This document shows positions 34,969-43,632 of a stretch of 64,000 nucleotides of DNA, in pieces. The stretch's first letter is position 1. Every line of letters starts with the position of its first letter. Source of the DNA: Clostridia bacterium (GTDB lineage: Bacteria > Bacillota > Clostridia > Oscillospirales > Acutalibacteraceae). The DNA lies in the NCBI GenBank assembly GCA_017474125.1, contig JAFVIF010000075.1, positions 1-64,000 on the forward strand. Reading direction: 5' to 3'. The translations under genes and the position numbers were made by a program. Under the pieces are notes generated by a model, which did not search any database, was not told the DNA's origin, and saw nothing but the letters and a program-made list of their open reading frames with translations.

Positions 34969-37257
34969 ATGGAACAAATGACAGGACTTGATTTTAAAAT
35001 CAAAGAAATGGCGGGGCGTATTCGCGAGCTTCGTGAAATCGAAGGCCTTACCCCTGAGCAAATGGCTGAAAAAACTGCCGTTACCACAGAAGAATACATT
35101 CAATGCGAAGCAGGTAACAGTGACTTAAACTTTGCGTTTATTTACCGTTGCGCTTTGGCTCTTAACGTTAACGTTACCGATATTATTGAGGGCTACAGCC
35201 CGCGTCTTAAATCATATACCGTAACACGTGCGGGCGCAGGACAAAAAATTGCTCAGGCACACGGTATGACCTATTATAACCTTGCCTACGCATTCCAAAA
35301 CCGTATTGCCGAGCCTCTTTACGTTCGCAGTATATATAGTGAGGAAGCACAGCTTAAGGATATTGAGCTTACCACCCATGCAGGACAGGAGCTTGATATT
35401 ATTATCGACGGTCAGCTTATGGTTCAGGTTGGCGAGCATAAAGAAATTTTGGGCCCCGGCGACAGCATTTATTACGATAGTGACGTTGCTCACGGTATGA
35501 TTGCTATCGGCGGTAAGGATTGTCTTTTCTACGCAATAGTTCTTAACCCCACAGGTGAGCCTATTCCCGAGCTTTTGCCTGCTAAAACCGTTTCCCAGCC
35601 TAAAATTGTCAAGAAGGATGATAAGGAAAGGGTTTACCATAAATACGTTGATATTACCGAAAACGATAAGGGAACACCTCTTTCTATTAAATTTAAGAAT
35701 ACCGAAAGGTTTAACTTCGGCTTTGATGTAATTGATGAAATTGCTCATAAAACTCCCGATAAACGCGCTATGCTTCATATATCCAAGGACGGCACCGAGC
35801 GCAGCTTTACCTTTAAGGATATTAAAAAGGCTACAAATCAGTGTGCTAACTACTTTAAATCCTTAGGTATTAAAAAGGGCGACAGAGTAATGCTGGTGCT
35901 TAAGCGTCATTATCAGTTCTGGTTTTCGATTATTGCTCTTAATAAGCTTGGCGCAATAGCGATTCCCGCTACCAATCAGCTTGTTGAGCACGACTTTGAT
36001 TACCGCTTTAAATCGGCAGGAATAAGCACTATTATTTGTACGGCCGACGGCGATACGGCACATCAGGCAGAGCTTGCAGCAAAGAATAATCCGCAGGTTA
36101 TAAATAAGCTTATAGTTAACGGCTCGCGTGAGGGCTGGAGAAGCTTTGACGAAGAGTATACTCTGTACAGTACTCATTATAAGCGCACGGAGGATACTGC
36201 TTGCGGCGACGATTTAATGCTTATGTACTTTACTTCGGGTACTTCGGGATATCCCAAAATTGCCGCACACAGCTATAAATATCCTCTTGGTCATTTCCAT
36301 ACTGCAAAATATTGGCATTGTGTTGATCCCGACGGTCTTCACTTTACAATTTCCGATACGGGGTGGGCAAAGGCTACCTGGGGTAAAATTTACGGTCAGT
36401 GGCTTTGCGAAGCAGGTATATTCGTTTACGATTTCGACAGATTTGATGCCGCTGAAATTCTTCCGATGTTTGCAAAACACAATATAACCACCTTCTGCGC
36501 ACCTCCCACAATGCTCAGAATGCTTATTAAGCAGGATATTTCTCAGTATGATTTATCCTCCGTTAAGCATATGACAACTGCGGGCGAGGCGCTTAACCCC
36601 GAGGTTTACCGTCAGTTTGAAAAGATTACGGGACTTCAAATTCTTGAAGGCTTCGGTCAAACCGAAAGCACTATGATTATCGGTAATATGACGGGCGCTC
36701 CCCATAAGATTGGTTCTATGGGCAAGCCTGCTCCCATTTACGACGTTGATATTGTAGATGCCGACGGCAACAGCGTTGCAGACGGTGAAACGGGCGAGAT
36801 TGTTATTAATATTAAAAACGGTTTGCCCTGCGGTCTTGCGACCTGCTACTACGGTGATGAGGAAAAAACCAAGGAAACCTGGCGCGACGGCTATTATCAT
36901 ACGGGTGATACCGCTTGGCGTGATGAGGACGGCTTCTATTGGTACGTAGGGCGCGTAGATGACGTTATTAAGTCCTCGGGCTACCGTATCGGACCCTTTG
37001 AGATTGAAAGCGTTATTATGGAGCTTCCCTACGTGCTTGAGTGCGGTGTTTCTGCCGCTCCCGATGAGGTGAGAGGTCAGGTTGTTAAGGCAAGCATTGT
37101 GCTTGTAAAGGGCACCGAGCCAAGTGATGAATTAAAGAAAGAAATCCAGAAGTACGTTAAGGATAAGACTGCTCCTTATAAATACCCACGTATTGTAGTA
37201 TTCAGAGACAGTCTTCCTAAAACTACCAGCGGAAAAATTCAAAGAAATAAGTTATAA
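34969..37257 (+). CDS. XRE-HTH / cupin / acyl-CoA synthetase fusion, copy 2
   Basis: The protein has 762 residues from the ATG at 34969; a longer in-frame extension runs back through the T-box and is not real. It has the same three parts as copy 1: HTH (~14-68, RIRELREIEGLTPEQMAEKTAVTTEEYI), cupin (~130-195, GQELDIIIDGQLMVQVGEH), and synthetase with TSGTSGYPK at ~422-430 and SGKIQRNKL with Lys756. It is clearly paralogous to copy 1, with many identical blocks in the synthetase part, and arose by duplication. The apparent Val T-box suggests isobutyrate as substrate (inference). It heads an operon with the oxidoreductase and ilvE. Confidence 0.88.
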   Translation: MEQMTGLDFKIKEMAGRIRELREIEGLTPEQMAEKTAVTTEEYIQCEAGNSDLNFAFIYRCALALNVNVTDIIEGYSPRLKSYTVTRAGAGQKIAQAHGMTYYNLAYAFQNRIAEPLYVRSIYSEEAQLKDIELTTHAGQELDIIIDGQLMVQVGEHKEILGPGDSIYYDSDVAHGMIAIGGKDCLFYAIVLNPTGEPIPELLPAKTVSQPKIVKKDDKERVYHKYVDITENDKGTPLSIKFKNTERFNFGFDVIDEIAHKTPDKRAMLHISKDGTERSFTFKDIKKATNQCANYFKSLGIKKGDRVMLVLKRHYQFWFSIIALNKLGAIAIPATNQLVEHDFDYRFKSAGISTIICTADGDTAHQAELAAKNNPQVINKLIVNGSREGWRSFDEEYTLYSTHYKRTEDTACGDDLMLMYFTSGTSGYPKIAAHSYKYPLGHFHTAKYWHCVDPDGLHFTISDTGWAKATWGKIYGQWLCEAGIFVYDFDRFDAAEILPMFAKHNITTFCAPPTMLRMLIKQDISQYDLSSVKHMTTAGEALNPEVYRQFEKITGLQILEGFGQTESTMIIGNMTGAPHKIGSMGKPAPIYDVDIVDADGNSVADGETGEIVINIKNGLPCGLATCYYGDEEKTKETWRDGYYHTGDTAWRDEDGFYWYVGRVDDVIKSSGYRIGPFEIESVIMELPYVLECGVSAAPDEVRGQVVKASIVLVKGTEPSDELKKEIQKYVKDKTAPYKYPRIVVFRDSLPKTTSGKIQRNKL

Positions 37258-37327
37258 TGGTATTTGAACGCGGTAATTGTACTAAAAGTGCAATTTCCAA
37301 ATGAAATCAAAGAAAGGAGAGAGTAAC

Positions 37328-37993
37328 GTGTTCGGCAAAAAAAGGCTTACGCTTTTCTGTGGACATTACGGAAGCGGAAAAACGAATATCGCCGTTAATG
37401 CGGCAATAGCGCTAAAAAAAAGCTATGGAAACGTTGCTCTTGCCGACCTTGATATAGTTAACCCGTATTTTCGTACCAAGGACAGCAGTGAGCTGTTGAA
37501 GGAGCAGGGTATAAAGCTTATTTGCTCAACCTATGCGAATTCTAACGTAGATATCCCCGCGCTTCCTCAGGATATGTATGCCATAACCGACGATAAGTCC
37601 TTAAGGTGTATTCTTGATATTGGAGGCGATGACCGCGGCGCTTTGGTGCTTGGTCGTATTTCCGATAAAATAAAAGAGGAAAACGATTACGAAATGCTTA
37701 TGGTTATTAATTCCTTCCGTCCCCTTACTCGTGATACGGCTTCCACCGTTGAAGTGCTTGCCGAAATTGAAACGGCGGCGAAAATGAAGTTTACGGGACT
37801 TGTTAATAACTCTAATTTGGGTGAGGAAACAACGGCGCAGGACGTTCTTGATTCTTTAAGCTATGCTGAAGAGGTTTCAAGGGCAACGGGCCTACCCGTA
37901 GTTGCGACCACCGTAAAAACAGAGCTTTTAAGCGAGCTTGGCGGCAAGGTGCCTAATCTTTTCCCGCTAAAGCTTCAAGAAAAAATTTTGTAG
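37328..37993 (+). CDS. P-loop NTPase, CobQ/MinD/ParA-like
   Basis: The protein has 221 residues from the GTG at 37328, which follows AAAGGAGAGAG; a longer frame starts at 37301. The P-loop is FCGHYGSGKTNIAVNAA at the N-terminus, followed by LADLDIVNPYFRTKDS and ILDIGGDDRGALVLGRI, the layout of SIMIBI-class NTPases. The role in this operon is unknown. It might help assemble the iron-sulfur oxidoreductase encoded just downstream, as other MinD-like proteins do for metal enzymes, but no Cys pair supports this. Confidence 0.78.
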   Translation: MFGKKRLTLFCGHYGSGKTNIAVNAAIALKKSYGNVALADLDIVNPYFRTKDSSELLKEQGIKLICSTYANSNVDIPALPQDMYAITDDKSLRCILDIGGDDRGALVLGRISDKIKEENDYEMLMVINSFRPLTRDTASTVEVLAEIETAAKMKFTGLVNNSNLGEETTAQDVLDSLSYAEEVSRATGLPVVATTVKTELLSELGGKVPNLFPLKLQEKIL

Positions 37994-38050
37994 ATTCCAC
38001 AAATTACATTTGTGCTTTCGAATATTTAAATTTGCTAAGGAGTGTTTAAT

Positions 38051-38257
38051 TTGGCAAAGTTAACCTTTAAAACCGACAACTGTAAGGGTTGCGGTCTGTG
38101 TGTAGACGCTTGCCCCAAGCAGGTGCTTGCGCTCGCTCAGGACAAAATCAACAAAAAAGGACACCATCCCGTAGAGGCTGTAAATATTGAAGCCTGTATC
38201 GGCTGTGCATTCTGCGCTACTATGTGTCCCGATTGCATTATCAAGGTAGAAAGGTAG
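38051..38257 (+). CDS. vorD: 2x[4Fe-4S] ferredoxin subunit of 2-oxoacid oxidoreductase (delta)
   Basis: The protein has 68 residues starting at a TTG eight bases after AAGGAG; a GTG at 38042 overlaps that site. Two complete cluster motifs are present, CKGCGLCVDACP and CIGCAFCATMCP. It passes electrons between external ferredoxin and the catalytic subunits. It lies directly upstream of the alpha, beta and gamma genes, the four-subunit layout of archaeal-type VOR and KOR enzymes. Confidence 0.9.
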   Translation: MAKLTFKTDNCKGCGLCVDACPKQVLALAQDKINKKGHHPVEAVNIEACIGCAFCATMCPDCIIKVER

Positions 38258-38266
38258 TGAAGTATT

Positions 38267-39331
38267 GTGGCAGATAAAGTTTTAATGAAAGGTAACGAAG
38301 CTATTGCCGAGGCCGCTATAGTTGCAGGCTGTCGTCATTACTTTGGTTATCCTATTACTCCCCAAACCGAAATTGCCGCATATATGGCAAAAAGAATGCC
38401 TAAAATCGGCGGTTGCTTCCTTCAGGCAGAAAGCGAAATTGCCGCTATTAATATGGTATACGGCGTTGCTTCTACAGGTAAGCGTGTTATGACATCTTCT
38501 TCAAGCCCCGGAATTTCTCTTAAGGGTGAGGGTCTTTCTTATCTTGCAGGTGCCGACCTTCCTGCGTTAGTAGTTAACGTACAGCGCGGAGGCCCCGGTC
38601 TTGGCGGTATTCAGCCTTCCCAGTCTGACTATTTTCAGGCTACCAAGGCAGGAGGCCACGGTGACTTTAGAATGATAGTTCTTGCTCCTGCTTCGGTTCA
38701 GGAAATGGCCGATTTAACCGTAAAGGGCTTTGAGCTTGCCGATAAATACCGTATGACTTCTATGATTCTTGCCGACGGTACTATGGGACAGATGATGGAG
38801 CCTGTTTCTCTTGATTTCGAGGTTGCTCCCGCTGCCGAAAAGCCTTGGGCTACAACAGGTACTAAAATGGAGCGCGAGCACAATATAGTTAACTCTCTTT
38901 TCCTTGTTCCCGAAGAGCTTGAAAAGTCTAACTTTGAACGCTACGAGCGTTATAAGTACATAGAAGAAAATGAGTGTATGTGGGAGGAATACCTTATGGA
39001 GGATGCAGATATTTGCATTGCCGCCTTCGGTATTGCCGCCCGTGTTTCCAAAAACGCTATAGTTGAAGCAAGAAAGCAGGGTATTAAGGTTGGTCTTATC
39101 CGTCCTATTACTCTTTGGCCATTCCCAACAAAGGCTTTTGCCGCTGCTGCCGATAAGGTAAGTCAGTTTATTTCGGTTGAGCTTTCTATGGGTCAGATGA
39201 TAGAGGACGTGCGTCTTGCCAGCGGCTGTAAGGTTCCCGTAACCCTTTGCAATCGTGCAGGCGGTATGATTCCTTCTCCCGAGCAGGTACTTGACGCAAT
39301 TATTGAAGCAGCAAAAGGAGGCGCAAAATAA
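38267..39331 (+). CDS. vorB: 2-oxoacid:ferredoxin oxidoreductase alpha subunit (VorB-like)
   Basis: The protein has 354 residues with a GTG start. It carries KGNEAIAEAAIVAGCRHYFGYPITPQTEIAAYM, QAESEIAAINMVYGVASTGKRVMTSSSSPGISLKGEGLSYLAGADLPALVVNVQRGGPG-type sequence and the domain II region ICIAAFGIAARVSKNA. It forms the alpha subunit that, with the TPP subunit, interconverts a branched 2-oxoacid plus CoA with acyl-CoA, CO2 and reduced ferredoxin. VOR (branched-chain) rather than KOR is favoured by the neighbouring BCAT and T-boxes; sequence alone does not fully separate them. Confidence 0.9.
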   Translation: MADKVLMKGNEAIAEAAIVAGCRHYFGYPITPQTEIAAYMAKRMPKIGGCFLQAESEIAAINMVYGVASTGKRVMTSSSSPGISLKGEGLSYLAGADLPALVVNVQRGGPGLGGIQPSQSDYFQATKAGGHGDFRMIVLAPASVQEMADLTVKGFELADKYRMTSMILADGTMGQMMEPVSLDFEVAPAAEKPWATTGTKMEREHNIVNSLFLVPEELEKSNFERYERYKYIEENECMWEEYLMEDADICIAAFGIAARVSKNAIVEARKQGIKVGLIRPITLWPFPTKAFAAAADKVSQFISVELSMGQMIEDVRLASGCKVPVTLCNRAGGMIPSPEQVLDAIIEAAKGGAK

Positions 39332-40086
39332 TGGTAGTATTTGATAAACCTCATGCACTTACCGATGCTCCCATGCACTATTGCCCCGGCTGTACTCACG
39401 GTATTGTTCACCGTCTTGTTGCCGAGGTTATTGATGAACTTGGTATTGAGGGCAGAACCATTGGTGTTGCCCCTGTTGGTTGCTCGGTTATGGCATATAA
39501 CTATTTTAACTGTGATATGATTGAGGCGGCTCACGGTCGTGCTCCTGCCGTTGCTACAGGTGTAAAGCGCGCTGACCCTGAAAATCACGTTGTATTCACC
39601 TATCAGGGTGACGGTGACCTTGCGTCTATCGGTATGGCCGAAACCGTACACTCTGCTGCAAGAAACGAAAATATCACCGTAATCTTTATTAATAACGCTA
39701 TTTACGGTATGACCGGCGGTCAGATGGCTCCTACCTCTTTGCCGGGTCAGGTTACTCAAACCTCCCCCTATGGCAGAGACGTTAACCATTGCGGCTATCC
39801 CGTTAAGGTTTGCGAAATGCTTTCTAAGCTTGACGGTCCCGAGTATCTTGAGCGTGTTACCGTAAACAACGTTAAAAACATTAAAAACGCTAAAAAGGCT
39901 ATTAAAAAGGCTTTCCAAAATCAGCTTGACGGCAAGGGCTTTTCTCTTGTAGAGGTTGTGTCGAGCTGTCCTACCAACTGGGGTATGACTCCAAAGCAGG
40001 CATTAGAGTGGATTGACGAAAAAATGATTCCTTATTATCCCTTAGGTGTATATAAGGACAGAAGCGCAGAAAAGGAGGAAGCATAA
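39331..40086 (+). CDS. vorA: 2-oxoacid:ferredoxin oxidoreductase beta subunit, TPP-binding (VorA-like)
   Basis: The protein has 251 residues. It contains HYCPGCTHGIVHRLVAEVIDELG, the TPP-binding core GDGDLASIGMAETVHSAARNENITVIFINNAIYGMTGGQ, and SSCPTNWGMTPKQALEWIDEKM. The GDGD...NN motif holds TPP through Mg. The start overlaps the vorB stop (TAATG), showing coupled translation. Confidence 0.92.
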   Translation: MVVFDKPHALTDAPMHYCPGCTHGIVHRLVAEVIDELGIEGRTIGVAPVGCSVMAYNYFNCDMIEAAHGRAPAVATGVKRADPENHVVFTYQGDGDLASIGMAETVHSAARNENITVIFINNAIYGMTGGQMAPTSLPGQVTQTSPYGRDVNHCGYPVKVCEMLSKLDGPEYLERVTVNNVKNIKNAKKAIKKAFQNQLDGKGFSLVEVVSSCPTNWGMTPKQALEWIDEKMIPYYPLGVYKDRSAEKEEA

Positions 40087-40619
40087 TGGCTACTAAACAG
40101 TTTTTATTTTCCGGCTTTGGCGGTCAGGGTATTCTTTTCTCCGGTAAGTTTATGGCTTACAAGGGTCTTATTGACGGTAAGCAGGTAAGCTGGCTTCCTT
40201 CCTACGGTCCCGAAATGCGCGGCGGTACAGCAAGCTGTAGCGTTATTGTAAGTGATGAGCCTGTTGGCTCTCCTATAGTGTCTAAGCCCGACGTGCTTAT
40301 CGCTATGAATCTTCCTTCTCTTGATAAGTACGAATCTACCGTAGCAAAGGGTGGAATGATTTTTCTTGATTCCTCCCTTATTGAGCGTAAGGTAGAGCGT
40401 GACGACGTTAGTGTTTTCTATATCCCCGCTACTCGTTTGGCAGGAGAAAACGGTATGCCTACACTTGCCAATATGATTATTGTTGGTAAGGTATTAAAGG
40501 AGCTTTCTGACTTTGCTCCTGAAAGCGTTGACGCTGCTCTTGCAAAGGTTATCTCTGCAAAGAGAGCTGATATGGCTGATATTAACAGAAAAGCAATGCA
40601 AATTGGTGCCGCAAACTAA
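40086..40619 (+). CDS. vorC: 2-oxoacid:ferredoxin oxidoreductase gamma subunit (VorC-like)
   Basis: The protein has 177 residues. The signature [48 protein letters not shown] and later [16 protein letters not shown] mark the gamma subunit, which holds CoA. It overlaps vorA by one base and completes the complex delta-alpha-beta-gamma. Confidence 0.92.
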   Translation: MATKQFLFSGFGGQGILFSGKFMAYKGLIDGKQVSWLPSYGPEMRGGTASCSVIVSDEPVGSPIVSKPDVLIAMNLPSLDKYESTVAKGGMIFLDSSLIERKVERDDVSVFYIPATRLAGENGMPTLANMIIVGKVLKELSDFAPESVDAALAKVISAKRADMADINRKAMQIGAAN

Positions 40620-40644
40620 CGGCAACCGTAAAGGAGAGAAAACT

Positions 40645-41709
40645 ATGAATATCTCTATTACTAAAAACACTTGCCCCAAGGAAAAACCCGACAGCAGTGT
40701 ACTCGGTTTTGGTAAATACTTTACCGACCATATGTTTATGATGGACTATAACAACGAGGAAGGCTGGCACGATGCACGAATCGTTCCCTTTGCTAACCTT
40801 TCTCTTCATCCTGCTTCCACCGTTCTTCACTACGGAAGCGAAATTTTTGAAGGCTTAAAGGCTTATCGCCGTAAGGACGGCAAGGTTCAGCTTTTCCGTC
40901 CCATGGAAAACATTCGCAGAATGAATTCCTCTGCTGAAAGACTTTGTTTGCCTCAGCTTCCCGAGGAGGAAACCCTTGAAGCACTTAAAACCTTTGTTAG
41001 ACTTGAGCAGGATTGGACACCCTCTGCACCCGGTACTTCTCTTTACCTTCGTCCCTTTATGTTCGGTAACGATGAAACCTTAGGTGTTCACGCTGTACAT
41101 AACGCTACCTTCGTTATTATTGCTTCTCCCGTTGGCAGCTATTACAAAGAGGGTATTAACCCCGTTAAAATTATGATAGAAGACCAGGATGTTCGCGCTG
41201 TTCGCGGCGGTACGGGTTACGCTAAATGCGGCGGTAACTATGCCGCAAGTAACAGAGCGGGTGAGAGAGCTGAAAAGCAGGGCTATTCTCAGGTACTTTG
41301 GCTCGACGGTGTTGAGAGAAAGTATATTGAAGAAGTAGGCGCTATGAACGTTATGTTCAAAATCAACGGCGAAATCGTTACTCCTATGCTTTCGGGCTCT
41401 ATTCTCCCCGGTATTACCAGAAAATCCTGCCTTGAGGTTCTCAGAAAAGAAGGCTACAAGGTAAGCGAGAGACTCCTTAGCATCGACGAGCTTGAAGCCG
41501 CCATGGAAAACGGAACCTTGGAAGAGGCTTGGGGTTGCGGTACTGCCGCAGTTGTTTCTCCTATCGGTGAGCTCTGCTATAAGGGTGTTAAACACCAGGT
41601 AAGCGGCGGCAATATAGGCGAAATTACCCAGCACCTTTACGATACCCTTACAGGAATTCAGTGGGGCAATATTGAAGACACCTTCGGTTGGACCCTTCCT
41701 ATTGAATAA
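40645..41709 (+). CDS. ilvE: branched-chain amino acid aminotransferase
   Basis: The protein has 354 residues from the ATG at 40645 after AAAGGAGAG. It is a fold-type IV PLP enzyme of the BCAT group: LHPASTVLHYGSEIFEGLKAYR, LYLRPFMFG, the PLP lysine at 194 in GTGYAKCGGNYAAS, EEVGAMNVMF, and CGTAAVVSPIG. It transaminates Leu, Ile and Val to or from their 2-oxoacids. Its place behind the oxidoreductase and under the Val-type T-box suggests it works in the biosynthetic direction here. A terminator closes the operon. Confidence 0.95.
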   Translation: MNISITKNTCPKEKPDSSVLGFGKYFTDHMFMMDYNNEEGWHDARIVPFANLSLHPASTVLHYGSEIFEGLKAYRRKDGKVQLFRPMENIRRMNSSAERLCLPQLPEEETLEALKTFVRLEQDWTPSAPGTSLYLRPFMFGNDETLGVHAVHNATFVIIASPVGSYYKEGINPVKIMIEDQDVRAVRGGTGYAKCGGNYAASNRAGERAEKQGYSQVLWLDGVERKYIEEVGAMNVMFKINGEIVTPMLSGSILPGITRKSCLEVLRKEGYKVSERLLSIDELEAAMENGTLEEAWGCGTAAVVSPIGELCYKGVKHQVSGGNIGEITQHLYDTLTGIQWGNIEDTFGWTLPIE

Positions 41710-41721
41710 TTTAAAAAAATT

Positions 41722-41753
41722 AAAAAGAACGCTTTTATAGCGTTCTTTTTTTG
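41722..41753 (+). terminator. terminator after ilvE
   Basis: AAAAAGAACGCT and AGCGTTCTTTTT form a stem around TTTAT with a T run. It ends the unit of copy 2, P-loop, vorDBAC and ilvE. Confidence 0.9.
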
Positions 41754-41775
41754 TTCCATTTTTGACATCTAATAC

Positions 41776-41854
41776 GGGCGGATGTGTGGTACGGCTTCGC
41801 CCAAACCCTTTTGTCCTTCGGACATTTCCCCTATCAGGGGAATAACATCCGCCC
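41776..41854. repeat. 79-base intergenic element with terminal inverted repeats and internal mini-hairpins
   Basis: The ends GGGCGGATGT (41776-41785) and ACATCCGCCC (41845-41854) are perfect inverted repeats. Inside are GGCTTCGCC, GTCCTTCGGAC and CCCCTATCAGGGG, each a small stem. No reading frame is present. It looks like a non-autonomous mobile or foldback repeat, distinct from the TATATCAT hairpin array at 29.4 kb. No transposase lies nearby. Confidence 0.7.
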
Positions 41855-41886
41855 CTACGAAATTCTATAATGTCTTATAAAAACTG

Positions 41887-41915
41887 TTGACAAATTAAAA
41901 CGGTGGTGCTATAAT
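41887..41915 (+). promoter_or_regulatory. promoter of T-box unit 3
   Basis: Consensus TTGACA and TATAAT with a 17-base spacer. Confidence 0.9.
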
Positions 41916-41921
41916 TATTAA

Positions 41922-42190
41922 AAATTTTTAAATGCGATGAAGGAATTATTCTTTATTCACGCTTGTTTTCAGAGAGTTGACGGTTGGTGTGAGTCGACAC
42001 GGCAGAGTAAAGTAAGTCTCATTCCGGAGCAGAACTGCTGAAAGAAAAAGTAAGCGGTTACGGCGTGCCCCGTTACCAAGGCAAAAGGCTTGTTGGAGCC
42101 TTACTGAGTGACTGTTTTATACAGTAATTAGGGTGGTACCGCGAATATATTTCGTCCCTGAAACTATAGTAGTTTCAGGGACTTTTTTTG
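41922..42190 (+). promoter_or_regulatory. T-box riboswitch 3, specifier read as CTC (Leu)
   Basis: Features seen: GCGATGAAGGAATTATT, the AGAGAG bulge at ~41970, the ATTCCGGAGC foot, T-box GGTGGTACCGCG at 42132-42143, and terminator GTCCCTGAAACT/AGTTTCAGGGAC (42154-42182) plus T7. Pairing GGAA with TTCC and CTTTA with TAAAG leaves a loop in which the triplet before the last A is CTC (42018-42020), a Leu codon, the same layout as known T-boxes (five bases, specifier, A, stem). The downstream gene is LeuA-like, which agrees. The specifier is better supported here than in the other two. Confidence 0.92.
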
Positions 42191-42241
42191 AGTCTGCCTT
42201 CAGACCAACTAATTCAGGCAAATTAGAAAGGAAGAATTATT

Positions 42242-43630
42242 ATGAGTAAAATCAGAATTGCCGACACAACACTTTGCAGCGAGGAGGTAAGCTACAGCTT
42301 TAAGGAAAAAATTGAAATAGCACGTCAGCTCGAAAACCTTAACGTTGATATTATTGAGCTTGCCGCCATTAATAACGCAAGAACTGATATACTACTTGTT
42401 AAAACTATTGCTTCTTTTGTTAAAAACAGCGTGATTTCGGTTTGCGGCGGTATGACAAAGGAGAGTATTGATAATGCCGCGGCCGCCATTGGAAGCGCCG
42501 CTAAGGGCAGAATAAGAATTGAGCTTCCCGTATCGCCCGTTGGTATGGAGTACGTTTGCCACAAGAAGCCCGACAAAATGCTTCCCTTTATTGCTTCTCT
42601 TGTTTCTGCCGCAAAGGAAAAGGTGAATGACGTTGAGTTTTGCGCTATTGATGCCACAAGAGCCGAGGGTGACTTTTTATTCGAAGCTATTAACTCTGCC
42701 GTAGAAGCCGGTGCAACAAGTGTTTCACTTTACGACAGCGCCGCCGAAACTATGATGCCCGATGAATTTGCCGATTTTGCCGCCGAAATTTGCAAAAGTG
42801 TTAAGCAGGGTGTACAGGTTGGAGTTTTCTGCGATAATAAAAACGGTATGGCTATTGCCGATGCCATTCTTGCTGTAAGAAACGGCGTAAGCGTTGTTAA
42901 AACTGCCGTTGGAACCAATGCAGTGCCCCTTGAAACCTTTGCCGAAATGGTTAAAAACTGCGGTAATTCCTTTGGTTTTGAGTCGGACGTTAACTATACA
43001 CAGCTTAACCGTATTATTAAGCAAATTAATTGGGTTGCCGAAAATTCGAAGAGCGGTAAGGCAAAGGTGAGCGGTGCTGATTCTGTTGAAAACGATATAA
43101 TTCTTAATGCAAATGATACTCGTGAAACCGTTATGACCGCTGTATTAAAGCTTGGCTACGATTTAAGCGAGGAGGACAGCGCAAAGGTTTACGAGGAGTT
43201 TACCCGCGTTGCTGAAAAGAAAACCGTAGGCTCAAAGGAGCTCGACGCTATTGTTGCAAGCGTAGCGTTGCAGGTGCCTGCAACCTATAAGCTTATCAGC
43301 TACGTTGTTAATAACGGTAATATTATTTCTTCAAGTGCTCAGATTACCCTTGAAAAGGATGGCGCGCAATGTCAGGGCATAGCTATTGGCGACGGTCCCA
43401 TTGATGCCGCTTTCCACGCCATTGAGCAAATTATCGGCACACGCTTTGAGCTTGATGATTTCCAAATTCAATCGGTTACCGAGGGTAAAGAAGCAATGGG
43501 CAGTGCGCTTGTAAAATTGCGCTCCAACGGCAAGCTTTATTCGGGTAACGGTATTTCCACCGACATTATAGGAGCGAGTATCAGAGCGTACATTAGCGCT
43601 GTAAACAAGATTGTTTACGAGGAGGCATAA
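42242..43630 (+). CDS. LeuA-like protein that lacks the catalytic motifs but keeps the leucine-binding domain
   Basis: The protein has 462 residues. The N-terminal ~270 resemble the HMGL/DRE-TIM barrel of 2-isopropylmalate synthase, but the family motif DTTLRDGEQ reads DTTLCSEEV (8-16), so the catalytic Arg and metal Asp are gone. The metal HxHND motif reads FCDNK (196-200), so both His are gone. The C-terminal ~110 residues match the LeuA allosteric dimer domain (GDGPIDAAFHAIEQIIG, MGSALVKLRSNGKLYSGNGISTDIIGASIRAYISAVNKI). A leucine sensor or regulator is more likely than a synthase. It leads the Leu T-box unit. Confidence 0.85.
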   Translation: MSKIRIADTTLCSEEVSYSFKEKIEIARQLENLNVDIIELAAINNARTDILLVKTIASFVKNSVISVCGGMTKESIDNAAAAIGSAAKGRIRIELPVSPVGMEYVCHKKPDKMLPFIASLVSAAKEKVNDVEFCAIDATRAEGDFLFEAINSAVEAGATSVSLYDSAAETMMPDEFADFAAEICKSVKQGVQVGVFCDNKNGMAIADAILAVRNGVSVVKTAVGTNAVPLETFAEMVKNCGNSFGFESDVNYTQLNRIIKQINWVAENSKSGKAKVSGADSVENDIILNANDTRETVMTAVLKLGYDLSEEDSAKVYEEFTRVAEKKTVGSKELDAIVASVALQVPATYKLISYVVNNGNIISSSAQITLEKDGAQCQGIAIGDGPIDAAFHAIEQIIGTRFELDDFQIQSVTEGKEAMGSALVKLRSNGKLYSGNGISTDIIGASIRAYISAVNKIVYEEA

Positions 43631-43632
43631 AA

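Noticed and set aside
31943..43630. Reading the oxidoreductase-BCAT-synthetase genes as plain amino acid catabolism
   Set aside because: It remains possible for the enzymes alone, but T-box control induces them when amino acids are scarce, which fits synthesis better than breakdown.
42242..43630. Calling the LeuA-like gene leuA (2-isopropylmalate synthase)
   Set aside because: Catalytic Arg and Asp of the DRE motif and both metal-binding His are missing.
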